Shown one piece after another: positions 20,100-31,235 of a DNA stretch of 64,000 nt; position 1 is the stretch's first letter; each line of letters starts with the position of its first letter. Under the pieces are notes generated by a model. It did no database searches. It saw only the letters and a program-made list of their open reading frames with translations, and was not told where the DNA came from. The translations under genes and the position numbers were made by a program. Source of the DNA: Mycoplasma phocoeninasale (GTDB lineage Bacteria; Bacillota_I; Bacilli_A; Mycoplasmatales; Metamycoplasmataceae); assembly GCF_012934885.1 (NCBI RefSeq), contig NZ_CP051480.1, positions 62,001 to 126,000 of the forward strand. The letters are read 5' to 3'.

Positions 20100-22256
20100 T
20101 TATTTTTGTTTGCTGTTATCAGGCTCTTTTAGCATATTGGTAAAAGCATCTTTAGGAATATCTAATGTTTGATTTTTAATTATATCTTTTCCATATTTAG
20201 CTAATGGTTTAGCGAATGTATTGCCATTAGTTTCCATAAACGAAGGATTTGAAATCATAATTAGGTATTTTTCTAAGGTGTCAATGTATTTTCCACCTTC
20301 ATAAACTAATTTAACATTACTGTTTTCTGGAGCAGCAGGATTTAAAGCAGTATAGCCGTCACCACCAACTACCAAAAAGTCATTTGTAACTACATAGTAG
20401 TATTTATTAGGATCGATAGCCTTTCCATTAATTTTTACCGAATCTTTTACTAATGATCAGATGTATTCATCTTTATTTGATCGTGGACTCTTTTGTTTTG
20501 TGGTTTTAGCTTGATATGAAACATTAAATGACCATTGTCCATAACCACCAGATCTTCCTTTGCTAATTGCATGTTCAAACACTTTTAATAAATTATCACC
20601 TTTTAGTTGAACGGCACTAATTCTATTACCAAATGGACTTAATGCTAATAAATCTTTTCTTAGCACATCCCCAACCGGTAAATCAGTTCTAATACCACCA
20701 CCATTTGTTAGACCAATAACATTATCTAGTGTTCCTGGATCTTTATTTGTTATTTCAGTATTTTGCTCTCACGGCTTATTAGCGACAAATTCTCAAGCTA
20801 ATGAGTCGCTGACTAGAACACCTAGTTCAGTTGCTTGAATTCTTCCTTTTCAATATGGAGTGCCATCAACTTCAACTGAGGTTGTATGTTCAAATGGAAG
20901 TGTATTGTTAAACACTTTAACTGAGTATTCTTTATCAAAATGTTTTTTGAGTTCAGAGATAAACAAGTCACTCGAATCATTTGTTGCAACAGTAATTTGG
21001 TTTATATCTCTAAGTTGTTGAGTTACGGCAACAATTTTTCCAGTTTTTGTATTGAATTCTAGTTCAATGTCACCCAAATATTTAGTATAAGCTTCTGTTT
21101 GGGTTATGTATGCTTCATCTTCAGCATTTCGATGAATTTGTACATAAGTATGACTGTGTCCATCAAGGATTAAATCTATGTCCTTAACATTTTCTGCTAA
21201 GTATTCAGATGTTCATTCTCTATTATTTCTACCAACACCTAAATGTGTTGAGGCAATTATAAAATTAACATCTGGGTGATCTTTTTTAATTTCAGCAATG
21301 GTTTCTCTTGCTGAAGTAGCTGGGTCTCTGAAATCAACTAAAACAGAATTGCGTGGGTGCGAAGTGTAGCGAGTATCCGGAGTAGTTAATCCCATGATTG
21401 CTACCTTAACATTATTTTCTAATGTTTTAATAATGTATGGCTTAAATACCCTTTTATTAACCCTTGATTGGTCATATCCATCTGGTTTGCCAGTTTCATT
21501 AGCATAATCACGTCAGTAAATATTAGCGGATATAAATGGCATGCTTCATCCGTTTTCTTCTTTTTCTGCTAATTGGTTTAATTTTAGGATGTGATCCAAA
21601 CCATAGTCAAATTCATGATTACCAATAGCGATTGAGTCATAACCAACATATTTAGCAATTTTAGTTATTGTTTCACCTTTATCAACATCAGATAATGGTA
21701 GACCTTGTATTAAATCTCCGGCTGAGATTAATAAATCATAGTTTTTATCTTTAATATATTTAGAAGTTCTTTCCATTCCTGAAAAATTGTTAAATCTTCC
21801 GGCATCATATTCTAGTCTACCATGTTCATCATTAGTGTGAAAAATTTTAACTGTTTTGATGTCAGAAGTTTTTTCTAACCTTTTTAATGATTCGAATAAG
21901 TAATTTTGTAATTTTAACAATGGGTTAAGTTTTTTTCTCGCAACATCGTTTATATTAAAGATTTTTGCTTTTAAAGCGGCCAGTTTTTGTGTTTTTATCG
22001 TTTGTTCCTCTGTGCCTTTTGATACTTTTTCCATGTCTGCCATGGTAGCTTTGTATTCCTTGGCAAGATTATCTAAAAGTTGGTTATATTGATCCTTAGT
22101 TTGTTTGTATTCATTTCTAACTTTAGCAATTTCAGCTTCATTATGTGTTTTTGTTTCTGCTTTTTTGACACAACTAATAGCTGTCAATGCCAACACTGGT
22201 AGTGAAGCGGCGGCGGCAAACGCTATTGATGTCATTCTTAAAAATTTACGTTTCAT
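20100..22256 (-). CDS. 5'-nucleotidase-family lipoprotein
   Basis: 718 aa surface lipoprotein. A signal peptide with lipobox LTAISC (Cys 29) is followed by a coiled-coil region (about 35-125), then a calcineurin-like metallophosphatase domain with HTNDEHGR near 140, [16 protein letters not shown] and DGHSHT, and a 5'-nucleotidase C-terminal domain with LTNGGGIR and [12 protein letters not shown]. These motifs define the UshA/bacterial 5'-nucleotidase family, which hydrolyses extracellular nucleotides to nucleosides. For a mycoplasma that imports nucleosides this is a likely scavenging enzyme. The coiled-coil spacer between lipid anchor and enzyme is unusual. It has its own terminator. Confidence 0.92.
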
Positions 22257-22365
22257 TTTGTCTCCTTAATTAGTTAAATAATAATTATATAACAATTAGA
22301 TTTTCGACTTTTAATAGATAGTAAAAAAACATAAAATAAACAATAAAGGACAAAATAAAATAAAA

Positions 22366-22392
22366 AAAATTAGGAGTTTCTGTCCTAATTTT
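22366..22392 (-). terminator. Terminator after trxB
   Basis: Ten-pair stem AAAATTAGGA / TCCTAATTTT, loop of 7, then a long T-run on the minus strand. Confidence 0.85.
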
Positions 22393-22404
22393 AAATTCAT
22401 TAAT

Positions 22405-23319
22405 TTATTCCATATTTATTCTAGAACCAATAACTTTTGCCGCAATTGTTCCATCACTTGTAGCAGTGGTTATTTGTCTTATATCTTTTTCAACAACATC
22501 ACCAATTGCAAAAATATTTTTGATTTTAGTTTCCATGTTTTTATCCACTTGAATAAAACCATATTTATTCATTATTTCCTTATATTCTACAAAGGCTGTA
22601 GCTGGCTTGAAGCCAACATAAGGAAAAACTGCTTTAATATCCATTTCTTGAACCTTACCATTAATATTAGCAACTATTGATTCAACCTTGTCGTTACCTT
22701 TTAACTCAAGAATTTTTGAATTTTCATGAATGACAATATTTTTAATTTTTTTAACATCGTCGATTAGTTTTTTCTCTGCGGTAATTCCATCACGAATAAA
22801 CATATGAACTTCGGTAGCTACTGAAGCTAGAAATGGCGCTTCGTCAAATGCTGAGTTACCGCCGCCAATTATTGCACAAGGCTTACCAGAATAGATTGCC
22901 CCGTCACATATTGCACAATATGATACGCCACGGCCATTAAACTTTTCAATATTAGCCACATCAAGTGGAATCACATTTTTCATGCCCGAGGCAATAATAA
23001 TAACTTTTGCTAGGTATTTATTGCCGTTTTCCAAGACAACTTCTTTTTCACAGTCACTAATATTATTAAGGCTTCTAACATTTCCAAAAATAAATTTAGC
23101 ATGGTTAGCTCTAGCTTGGGTTAACATTCTATTTGAAAGTTCGACACCAGATACTAAATCAAAACCTGGATAATTTTCAATTTTTGATTGTTCTGGCATT
23201 TTTCCGCCAGGTACTTTACCTTCAATGAAAGCAACTGAGGCATTATTTCTTCCAAGATATAAAGCGGCAGTTAGGCCAGCTGGTCCAGCACCGATAATAA
23301 TAACATCGAATTTTTCCAT
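22405..23319 (-). CDS. trxB: Thioredoxin reductase
   Basis: 304 aa. It transfers electrons from NADPH through FAD and a CxxC pair to thioredoxin. Visible: N-terminal FAD motif GAGPAGLTAALYLGR, the redox site CAICDG at 135-140, the NADPH-binding motif GGGNSAFDEA, and the C-terminal GDVVEKDIRQITTATSDG block. Length is normal. It follows lgt by 18 bases and ends in a strong terminator, so uvrA-lgt-trxB is likely the end of one unit. Confidence 0.96.
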   Translation of the reverse strand: MEKFDVIIIGAGPAGLTAALYLGRNNASVAFIEGKVPGGKMPEQSKIENYPGFDLVSGVELSNRMLTQARANHAKFIFGNVRSLNNISDCEKEVVLENGNKYLAKVIIIASGMKNVIPLDVANIEKFNGRGVSYCAICDGAIYSGKPCAIIGGGNSAFDEAPFLASVATEVHMFIRDGITAEKKLIDDVKKIKNIVIHENSKILELKGNDKVESIVANINGKVQEMDIKAVFPYVGFKPATAFVEYKEIMNKYGFIQVDKNMETKIKNIFAIGDVVEKDIRQITTATSDGTIAAKVIGSRINME

Positions 23320-23337
23320 ATAATCTTACCTTTTTCT

Positions 23338-24279
23338 CTATTCGGCAGTAGTGGTCACGTTTTCTCCACGTGAGTATTCTTTAAATGATTTAATTGTTGA
23401 TCTCTTCTTATTTTTAGGTTCATAAACTATAAAATAGAAGTAACGGTGAGTTTTTTCATTTGCATAAACAGGGATTTTAAATACATTGTAATTTAATTTA
23501 ATTACAAATTCAAATAATACAGTTAAAGCAATTCCGGTAATAATGTATAATGCTGAAATAACTTTATAAATGCCATAACTTCCATCCCGCAATGGCTCCA
23601 TTCCCGAACGAATGATTCCATAGTATAGGATATATAGGGCTCCAGTTGTTCCTGGTCTTAGGAAATTTCATTTGTTTAAAATTCAAACAAGAATTATATA
23701 TGCAACTAAGTTTGCAATTGATTCATATAAAAATAGTGGTAGACGGTATTGACCATCAATGAACATATGGTCTCTAATAATTTTTGGCAGAATTCTAAAT
23801 GCTAGTGAACCTGGTTCCATGATTCCACCATATACTTCATGGTTAGCAAAGTTTCCTCAACGACCAATTGCTTGTCCAATCAAGACAGCAGGTAGAATAA
23901 TTGAAAAAGCTTTTCTTAGATCAATTTTTTCACCTTTTTTTGAAAAAATTATGTATAAAACACAACAAATTGTGGCGGTAATAACTCCCCCATGAATCGA
24001 TAGTCCGCCCCGTCAGACAGCAAAAGCATTGTATCATGCTCCATCAATTCACCTTCCATGTTCAATTAACTGCTGGATAACAAATACAGTTCTAGCTCCA
24101 GCTATTGCGGTTGGCAGCGCTATAAAAACAAGTATTGAAAATTTTTCAAACGAGTATTTTTCTCGTCTTCAAAAGTAATACACTGTTAATATAGAAGCTA
24201 GCATACCAATCATTATTAGCAACGAGTATACGTTTAGCGAACCAATTCTAAGTTGAACACCCGCAAAATCTTTTGGCAT
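23338..24279 (-). CDS. lgt: Prolipoprotein diacylglyceryl transferase
   Basis: 313 aa membrane enzyme that moves diacylglycerol from phosphatidylglycerol onto the lipobox Cys of prolipoproteins. The Lgt signature GRWGNFANHEVYG is present near residue 145, and the WRGGLSIHGG segment carries the conserved His. About seven hydrophobic segments. The C-terminal 50 residues are a charged cytoplasmic tail that ends ENVTTTAE and is longer than in E. coli. AAGGAG precedes the ATG. It prepares substrates for LspA at 11471. Confidence 0.95.
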
Positions 24280-24344
24280 ATTTTCTCCTTTTACATTTTA
24301 CATTTGTAATATAACACTTTAAATTATATAATTAATTAAAAAAA

Positions 24345-27164
24345 CTAGTCTAATATCAGTTTTAAATAATTTCCAGTGTATGATAAATCATTTTCAGCAA
24401 CCTGCTTTGGAGTTCCTGAAGCAACAATTTTTCCGCCACCCGAACCACCATCAGGTCCGAGATCAATTATGTAATCTGCGCATTTAATTACGTCTAAATT
24501 ATGCTCAATTACTATAACGGTGTCGCCGTTATCAACAATTCGATTTAAAACATTCAATAAGTTTTGGACATCATATGGATGAAGCCCGGTTGTTGGCTCA
24601 TCAAGAACATAAAGTGATTTGCCAGTTGGTTTTTTTTGCAAATAAGTTGCTAATTTAATTCTTTGGGCTTCACCACCACTTAAAGTAACAGCATTTTGAC
24701 CTAATTTTATATAGCCTAGGCCAACATCCATTAATATTTGTAGTTTTTGCTTAATATTAGCTCGATTTTCAAAAAAGTTAAAAGCCTGCTCGACTGTCAT
24801 TTCAAGCACATCATTAATAGTCTTATTGTGATATTTAATTTCTAGAGTTTCTAGATTATATCTTTTACCATCACAGTGATCGCATGTTACATAAACATCA
24901 GGTAAAAAATGCATCTCAATTTTTATTAGTCCGTCACCCTGACATTTATCGCACCTTCCACCTGGAACATTGAAAGAAAACCTAGAACGAGTGTAGCCAC
25001 GAATTTTACTTTCTTCAACTGAGGCAAAAATATCACGAATATCGTCAAAAACGCTTGTGTATGTTGCTGGGTTAGATCTTGGTGTTCTACCAATTGGATT
25101 TTGGTCAATTTGAATTAACTTATCAATATTAAGTTGTCCAGAAATCTTCTCTTCTCTTCGAATATCATATGTTGAACTATTCAAATATTTATTTAAATTA
25201 AAGACTAATTCTTCATTGATTAAACTCGATTTACCGGACCCGCTAACACCAGTAATAGCAATAAACTTACCCAATGGGAAAGTAGCAGTAATTTTATTCA
25301 AATTATTGGCAGTGGCATTTTTAATTTTTAAAACTTTACCGTTTCCTGATCTACGAAATTTTGGTGTCTCAATTTTTAATTTTCCTGATAAATATTGGCC
25401 GGTGATACTATTAGGATTATTAATTATTTTTTCAAGGTTTCCCGTCTCAACAATTTCACCACCATGCTCTCCTGCTTTTGGACCAATATCAACAATAAAA
25501 TCAGCTTCTCTTATTGTGTCTTCATCATGCTCTACTACTATTAAACTATTTCCTAAATCAACCATTTTTCTTAGTGAATTTAGAAGTTTTTCATTGTCTT
25601 TTTGATGCAAACCAATTGATGGCTCATCAAGAACATATAAAACTCCAGTTAAATTTGCTCCAATTTGGGTTGCGAGTCTAATTCTTTGAGCTTCTCCTCC
25701 ACTTAGGGTTTCGGCCTTTCGATTCAAAGTTAAGTACTGTAAACCAACATTTATTAGAAAAGTCACCCGATGCTTTAACTCATTTAAAATTAATAGGCTG
25801 ATTTCCTTTTCGATTGAAGTCAATTTCAAAGTATTTAATATTACAAACAGTTCTTCAATAGATTTATTGCACATTTCATAGATATCAAAATTGTCAATCT
25901 TAACAGCAAGGGCATATTTATTCAATCGCTTAGAATTACACAATGAACATGGCAGATCCCCTAGATATTTACCATAATATGTTCGAGCATCATTAGAATT
26001 AGTTTCTCAGTACTTTCTCTCAATTTTGCTAACAACGCCTTCGATAAATTTATTTCTTTCGAAACGGTTACCACTTTCAGAGATCATAACATAGTGAACT
26101 TCCTCCACTGAGCCATATTTAATGATATTAAGTTCAGATTCTGTGAATTCATTAATCGGTTTATCTTTATCAATTTTATAAAATCTTAGAAGATTCTCAA
26201 ACTCTTGTCATTCTAAGTTGGATGTGTTCATAAAGTTTTTATAATATTTAAGCGCACCTTGATTAATTGATAAATTATCATCAGGGCAAATTAAACGGAA
26301 ATCAGCTTTTTTGATAACACCTAAACCCTTACACTCTGGACACATACCATTTGGTGAATTAAAAGAGAATAGTCGCGGTTCAATTTTAGGCATTTCGAAA
26401 TCACCATATTCACAACTATGATTTATTGAATACATGTTTTTTTCTTTGCCAACTGCTTCAACAGCAATTATTCCGTGACTATATTCCAACGCCATTTCAA
26501 TTGCCTCGGCAACACGTGACCTAATTTCTGACGATAAAACAATTCTGTCGACAATTAACTCAATTGTTCAATGCTGATTTTTATTTAAGTTTATCTCTGT
26601 ATCTAAATTTATAATTTCATCATTGATTTTAACTCTTAAAAAACCGTCACGTTTTAATTTTGCAAGTAGAGTTTGATGTGATCCCTTTTGGTTAATTACC
26701 AGTGGTGACAGAATGTAGATTTTCTCGCCCTCGGGATATTTATAAATACTTTCTAAAATATCTTTTGATTTTTGAGCTGTGATTTCGATTTTGTGTTTAG
26801 GACAAAACGGTTTTCCGACACGTGAATAAAGTAGTCGAAGATAATCATATATTTCAGTAACTGTTCCGACAATACTCCGTGGATTATTATGAGTAGTTTT
26901 TTGTTCAATGGAAATAGCAGGACTTAGGCCATCAATACTCTCAACATCTGGCTTTCTTGCCCCGCCAAGAAATTGTTTAGCATAGTTTGATAAACTATCA
27001 ACATATCTTCGGCGTCCTTCCTCATAGATTGTGTTAAATGCGAGGGAGGATTTTCCTGATCCACTTAATCCGGTGAATACAACGAACTGATTTCGAGGAA
27101 TTTCCAAACTTATATTTTTTAAATTATTTTCTTTTGCACCCTTGATTACAATTTTCTCATTCAT
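24345..27164 (-). CDS. uvrA: UvrABC excision nuclease subunit A
   Basis: 939 aa damage-recognition ATPase of nucleotide excision repair. It has two ABC modules: Walker [10 protein letters not shown] at 32-40 and GVSGSGKSS near 640, two LSGGEAQRI signatures, and zinc modules (CPECKGLG..., [17 protein letters not shown]...CDHCDGKRY). I start at the ATG at 27164 ([16 protein letters not shown]), where the conserved N-terminus begins. It follows the HipA-like gene by 21 bases. Confidence 0.97.
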
Positions 27165-27185
27165 ATCCTTATTTAATAACAAAAA

Positions 27186-28325
27186 TTAGACATTAATGCT
27201 ATTATTCCTTTCCAAAATTTCGCTAAGTTTTTCTGTTTGATTTTTAATTATTTCTTTAATAAATTTTATATATTTTTTATCTTTTACACAACTTGTATTT
27301 TTAAACTTAAACTTCTCGAGTTTTTTAACTCATTCAATATGTCTTGGTCTCGCAAATTTATATAATTGTACATCAAAAGATTCATAAAAGGCGGTTAATC
27401 TTTTTGAATAATTTTCTAATTGCTGCATGCCAATTTTATTTTGGTAAATTGGAAAATCATATGCTAAACTCTTATTAAAATCAAAAATAGGAGCAGGTTT
27501 GACAAAACTATCACTTTTTGTATCATATAAAAGTCCAAAATTACCTAAATTACGGTCCATATTAAAAATTAGGGCATCAAAAACCATCAAATCCTCATAG
27601 TTTTCTTGACCATATAATTCAATTAATTTTTCTTCGAGGTTTTCTCTGTTAAAAATTAGCTGAGAAAAAGGAAAATAATTAGTTAATTTTGAACAAAAGT
27701 TTCGACATTTTGTTAGCAATTTATTATCATGTTCAACAAGATCATATCTAACACTGTTTTTAAACAATAGTTGTGCCACTTGTGATGAAAAATATTCGGC
27801 AAAATTGCTATATAAATATTTGTCATAAAAAGCAATAGGAGCCTTTAGTAAGTATATTTCATTATTAATCTGATTTCATGATTTTATTGCCTCACCATTT
27901 GTAAATCAATCAGGAGAATATAAATCTTCTGGCTTCTTAATTGTGGGGTTTTCACTAAGCATCTGTAAAAATAATTCATTTTTAAAATGATCAAAACAAT
28001 TTATATCATCCCATTTTAATTGGCTGCCAACTCGACATATCCATAAGTTATTATTAACGTTTAACCCATGAAACTTTTCATATAAATAAAACTCATCACC
28101 AATATTTTTAAATAATTTTGAATAGTTATGCCTTGACTTTGGAATAAAGTTATGCAATAACAAAAAATCCTTTAAATCTTCGTAGTTAAAGTCTTGAAGA
28201 TTTTTAGGAATAAATGCATAACATTTCATGGTGGTATTTATTTTAATGTCTTTACTTAAAGCATCGTATGAAAACTCTAAACAAATTTCATCTTTATATT
28301 TTAAATAATATCTTTTATTTTTCAT
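27186..28325 (-). CDS. HipA-like Ser/Thr kinase
   Basis: 379 aa. The C-terminal two thirds carry the kinase pattern of HipA/CtkA-like proteins: GEAIKSW (a nucleotide-loop-like turn), a Lys in IYLLKAP near 160, a Glu in NFAEYFSSQVAQLL, the catalytic loop NMDRNLGNFGLL (Asp about 257) and the metal-binding APIFDFNKSL (Asp about 282). In most relatives the loop reads DRHxxN; here the His is Asn. The N-terminal 130 residues do not match HipA that I can see. It sits 5 bases after an unknown gene and 21 before uvrA, with no HTH antitoxin (HipB) nearby. HipA phosphorylates glutamyl-tRNA synthetase in E. coli; the target here is unknown. Confidence 0.75.
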
Positions 28326-28330
28326 TTTGA

Positions 28331-29476
28331 TTAGTTAATTTCAGGATCTGTTTCTTCAGTTTTGGTCGTTATTTTTTCCGGTTTTTTAGCTTCTTTTTTG
28401 ATAGCTACATTAATTTCTGGTTCTGATTTTGCTTTAGTTGGCTGTGATTTTTTGCCCATAACCTTGTGTAGTGCGTCCATCAATGATTTTTCCATATTAA
28501 TTGGTGTTTCAAATGATGGTAGAGTAAATGATTTGAATTCTTCAAATGTTTTCTTAAAGTATTCTTCCATTTCTGAGTCATTAATGCCCATTGACTTAGC
28601 AGCATCATACAAATCTTTTACCATTTTTTCTAACGAACCCATGGGGTCTTCAAAAATATTTTTATCACCAAACATTGACGATTCGCTAAACACATTTTCA
28701 TATTCATCTTCTTTTTTAGCTTTATTTGTTTCTGGTTTTTGATAAATTTCAGAAAATATTTCAGCATCATTAAGATCTTTAATTCATAGTTTATCGCCCA
28801 ATTTGTCTCTAAGTTCAATAGGAAAAGATAAGTCACCAGTCAAATGATTTTTAACATTTTGAGTGAAATTTTCAAAGTGTTCAAACTTGGCTATTTTTGG
28901 CAATTTTTCTGGTAAATCTACCTTAGTTATGTTAAATTTTTCTAAGAGCGTTTCGCCATATTTACTTTCTAATTTCAAGTTTTTTTCAAGAAATTTAGCA
29001 TTGGATTCAAGTAATTTTGGAAAGATTTCAGAGTAGAATTTCTTAACATTTTCATTAAGATTATTAACTGTAATATTCAGTGAACCAATGTTTCCATTTT
29101 TTAGTAATATGTTATATCTAAAGTCAGCAATAGTTCCTTCTGATAAGAACTTTAAATATAGTATCAAAGACTCATATTCGTAAATGAAACTATAGCTGCC
29201 ATAATCTGAAAATGTTATGTTTTTATCAAATAGAACAATTTTCTGCTTTCCGATTGAGAATCAGCTCTCTGATTTTAACTTCTTCAAACCAAAAATACTA
29301 TCAATAAAATGTGCTAAATCAACAAAGGTAAGGTTATCACTGATTGCCATTTCAAGACTGTTTTCAAAAGTGTAAATTGGTTTAACACTGATAATATCAA
29401 AACTAAATGGGTCAACAATCTTATCCCCACTCGATATTTTTAATAGGTAATTTTTTCCTAAACGGTTAGTTATCAT
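28331..29476 (-). CDS. Unknown soluble protein upstream of the HipA-like kinase
   Basis: 381 aa; no family recognised. The first 250 residues are a mixed alpha/beta sequence (starts MITNRLGKNYLLKISSGDK). From about 260 the protein becomes acidic and probably helical, and the last 50 residues are Lys/Pro/Thr/Glu-rich, probably disordered (ends TEETDPEIN). No signal peptide or membrane segment. The ATG shares a base with the HAD gene stop, and the kinase gene starts 5 bases after its own stop, so it is firmly part of the operon and may be a partner of the kinase; that is inference. Confidence 0.8.
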
Positions 29477-30372
29477 TATTTTTCTCCTTTACCATTGCTA
29501 AAATTATGCAACATGTATTTTTTAACTATATTTTTAACACGATATAAATAATCTAAGATTGCTTCACCTAGCCCATTTTGTTCAACCGCGCTAGTAAAAA
29601 AATGAGCAATATCTAATAATTTTTGCGAAGAGTTAGCCATAGCATATGAATAATTAGTTATCGGCATCATTGATAGATCATTATTACTGTCACCTATGGT
29701 CATTACATCCTTGATACTCTCATTCAAGTAAACATTTTCCATTAGCCATTTAATAGCAGAACCTTTATTAACATCTTTTGGCGAAATTTCAACATTAGAA
29801 GATGTTTGCACCATTGATACTGAACCAACTCTACTGATGTGGTCATAAATTTTTTTGGCATAGCTTTCATCTTCAATGCTTTCAGTTGAATAGAATTCAA
29901 TTTTAACTGGCTCAATAAATTCATTATTATAAAGTTTAGGTGTATTCATAAGTTTATCTTTACTTACAAAGTGATATGATGAAATTTTTTCAACTGTTGA
30001 GAAGTCATTTGTTAGATAATAATATTTTTCATTATCTCAAAATAAAACTTGGCATTTAATTTGTTTTGCAAGTTCAATTAGCTGTTTTAGTGAATCAAAT
30101 GAAATTGCTCACGACTTGATAATTTTTTTTGATAGCAAATCATATATTTGCGCTCCTGATGATCCGATTAAATATCGTGCTTTTAGAGTATCAGACAACA
30201 GAAACATTCTCTCTTCAACCGGATTTCCTGTACAAATATTAAAATCAGCACCATTATCAATGGCAAAACATACATCATCTTTGGTGTCGGATTTTAAACT
30301 AAAATTACTGTAAATTGTTCCATCGACATCTGAAAATATGATGGGTTTTTTATCATTTGCACTCTGTGACAT
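29476..30372 (-). CDS. HAD-superfamily (Cof-type) phosphatase
   Basis: 298 aa. The Cof/YkrA-like layout is clear: motif I FSDVDGTIYSNF (residues 13-24), a C2 cap in the middle, motif III lysine region (SPKDVNKGSAIKWLM), and motif IV IGDSNNDLSMM. Such enzymes dephosphorylate sugar phosphates or cofactors, and the substrate cannot be read from sequence. The start overlaps the lipoprotein gene stop by one base; the stop overlaps the next gene by one base. Confidence 0.9.
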
Positions 30373-31055
30373 TATTTTCTCCTTTTTTGGCGTTTTTTTC
30401 TTATATATATGGCAACAAAAATGTAAATTATTACTAAAGCAATCGCAACTGGAGGAATGATATAAGATAGTAAATCAAAGGTTGTTGTTTCTTTTGATTT
30501 TTCAACATTTAAATTAAATTCCCCAAGAGGTAAAAATACATTTCTAATTGCGTAGTATTTAGCCATAAAATACTCTTGACTATTTAAATCCTTAACCCTT
30601 TCATCTTCAGATATTGGAATTAGACTAAAGTTTAATAAAATATTAAGATTTTGGCTAGCAGTTCGCAGTCTTATTTTAAAATTTTTATTAAAAAATTCTA
30701 GTAAATTGTTTTCAGCAAGTTTCTTATAAAAACCTTTGTTTTGGTCAAAAATAAATTCTTTGTCAATCTTTTTAGCTGGCTCAGAATCACCGGGACCAAA
30801 ATTCCATTTTCTTAAATAGTCCCTATAGTATTCATCCTGTTTGAAATTAGTTAGTTCTTGTGGAAATTTGCTACTATCTAGATCTGACAAGTTTATTTGA
30901 TTAAATCAATTAATGACTTGCTTATATTTTTCTTGGTCATGTGGCGGGATAGGAACCGTATTTGGGTCTTTTGAACAAGATGCTGCTATCGGCGCGATAG
31001 TTATGACTGTAGCAGCCGACACAAGCCCTAAAAAAAGTTTATTTTTTTTTCTCAT
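30372..31055 (-). CDS. Lipoprotein with C-terminal membrane anchor, unknown function
   Basis: 227 aa. Signal peptide with lipobox IAASC (Cys about 27). A polar ectodomain of about 165 residues follows. A second hydrophobic segment (IIPPVAIALVIIYIFVAIYI) sits near the C-terminus, then a basic stop-transfer tail KKRQKRRK. So the protein should be tethered at both ends, an uncommon topology for a mycoplasma lipoprotein. I recognise no domain. It is the first gene of the chain lipoprotein, HAD, unknown, HipA-like, uvrA. Confidence 0.8.
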
Positions 31056-31106
31056 ATTTATCTTATTATTTTACTAGAATAACAATCAATAATAAAAATA
31101 TTTGTG

Positions 31107-31138
31107 AAAATAAAGTTATTAGCAGTGTACTTTATTTT
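31107..31138. repeat. Inverted repeat upstream of the lipoprotein operon
   Basis: AAAATAAAG / CTTTATTTT, nine pairs, 14-base loop, between the DHH-gene terminator and the lipoprotein start. It may be a backup terminator or an operator; there is no way to decide from sequence. Confidence 0.4.
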
Positions 31139-31179
31139 CGCTCATGCAAATTCTTTTTTTATAAATACTATAGTAAAAA

Positions 31180-31200
31180 AGATGCAATCACATTGCATCT
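31180..31200 (-). terminator. Terminator of the p37-like transporter/DHH operon
   Basis: Stem AGATGCAAT / ATTGCATCT with loop of 3, then a T-run (TTTTTTAC) on the minus strand. 36 bases after the DHH stop. Confidence 0.85.
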
Positions 31201-31235
31201 GAAATTTTAAACTTGATAATTAAAAAACTCTAACC

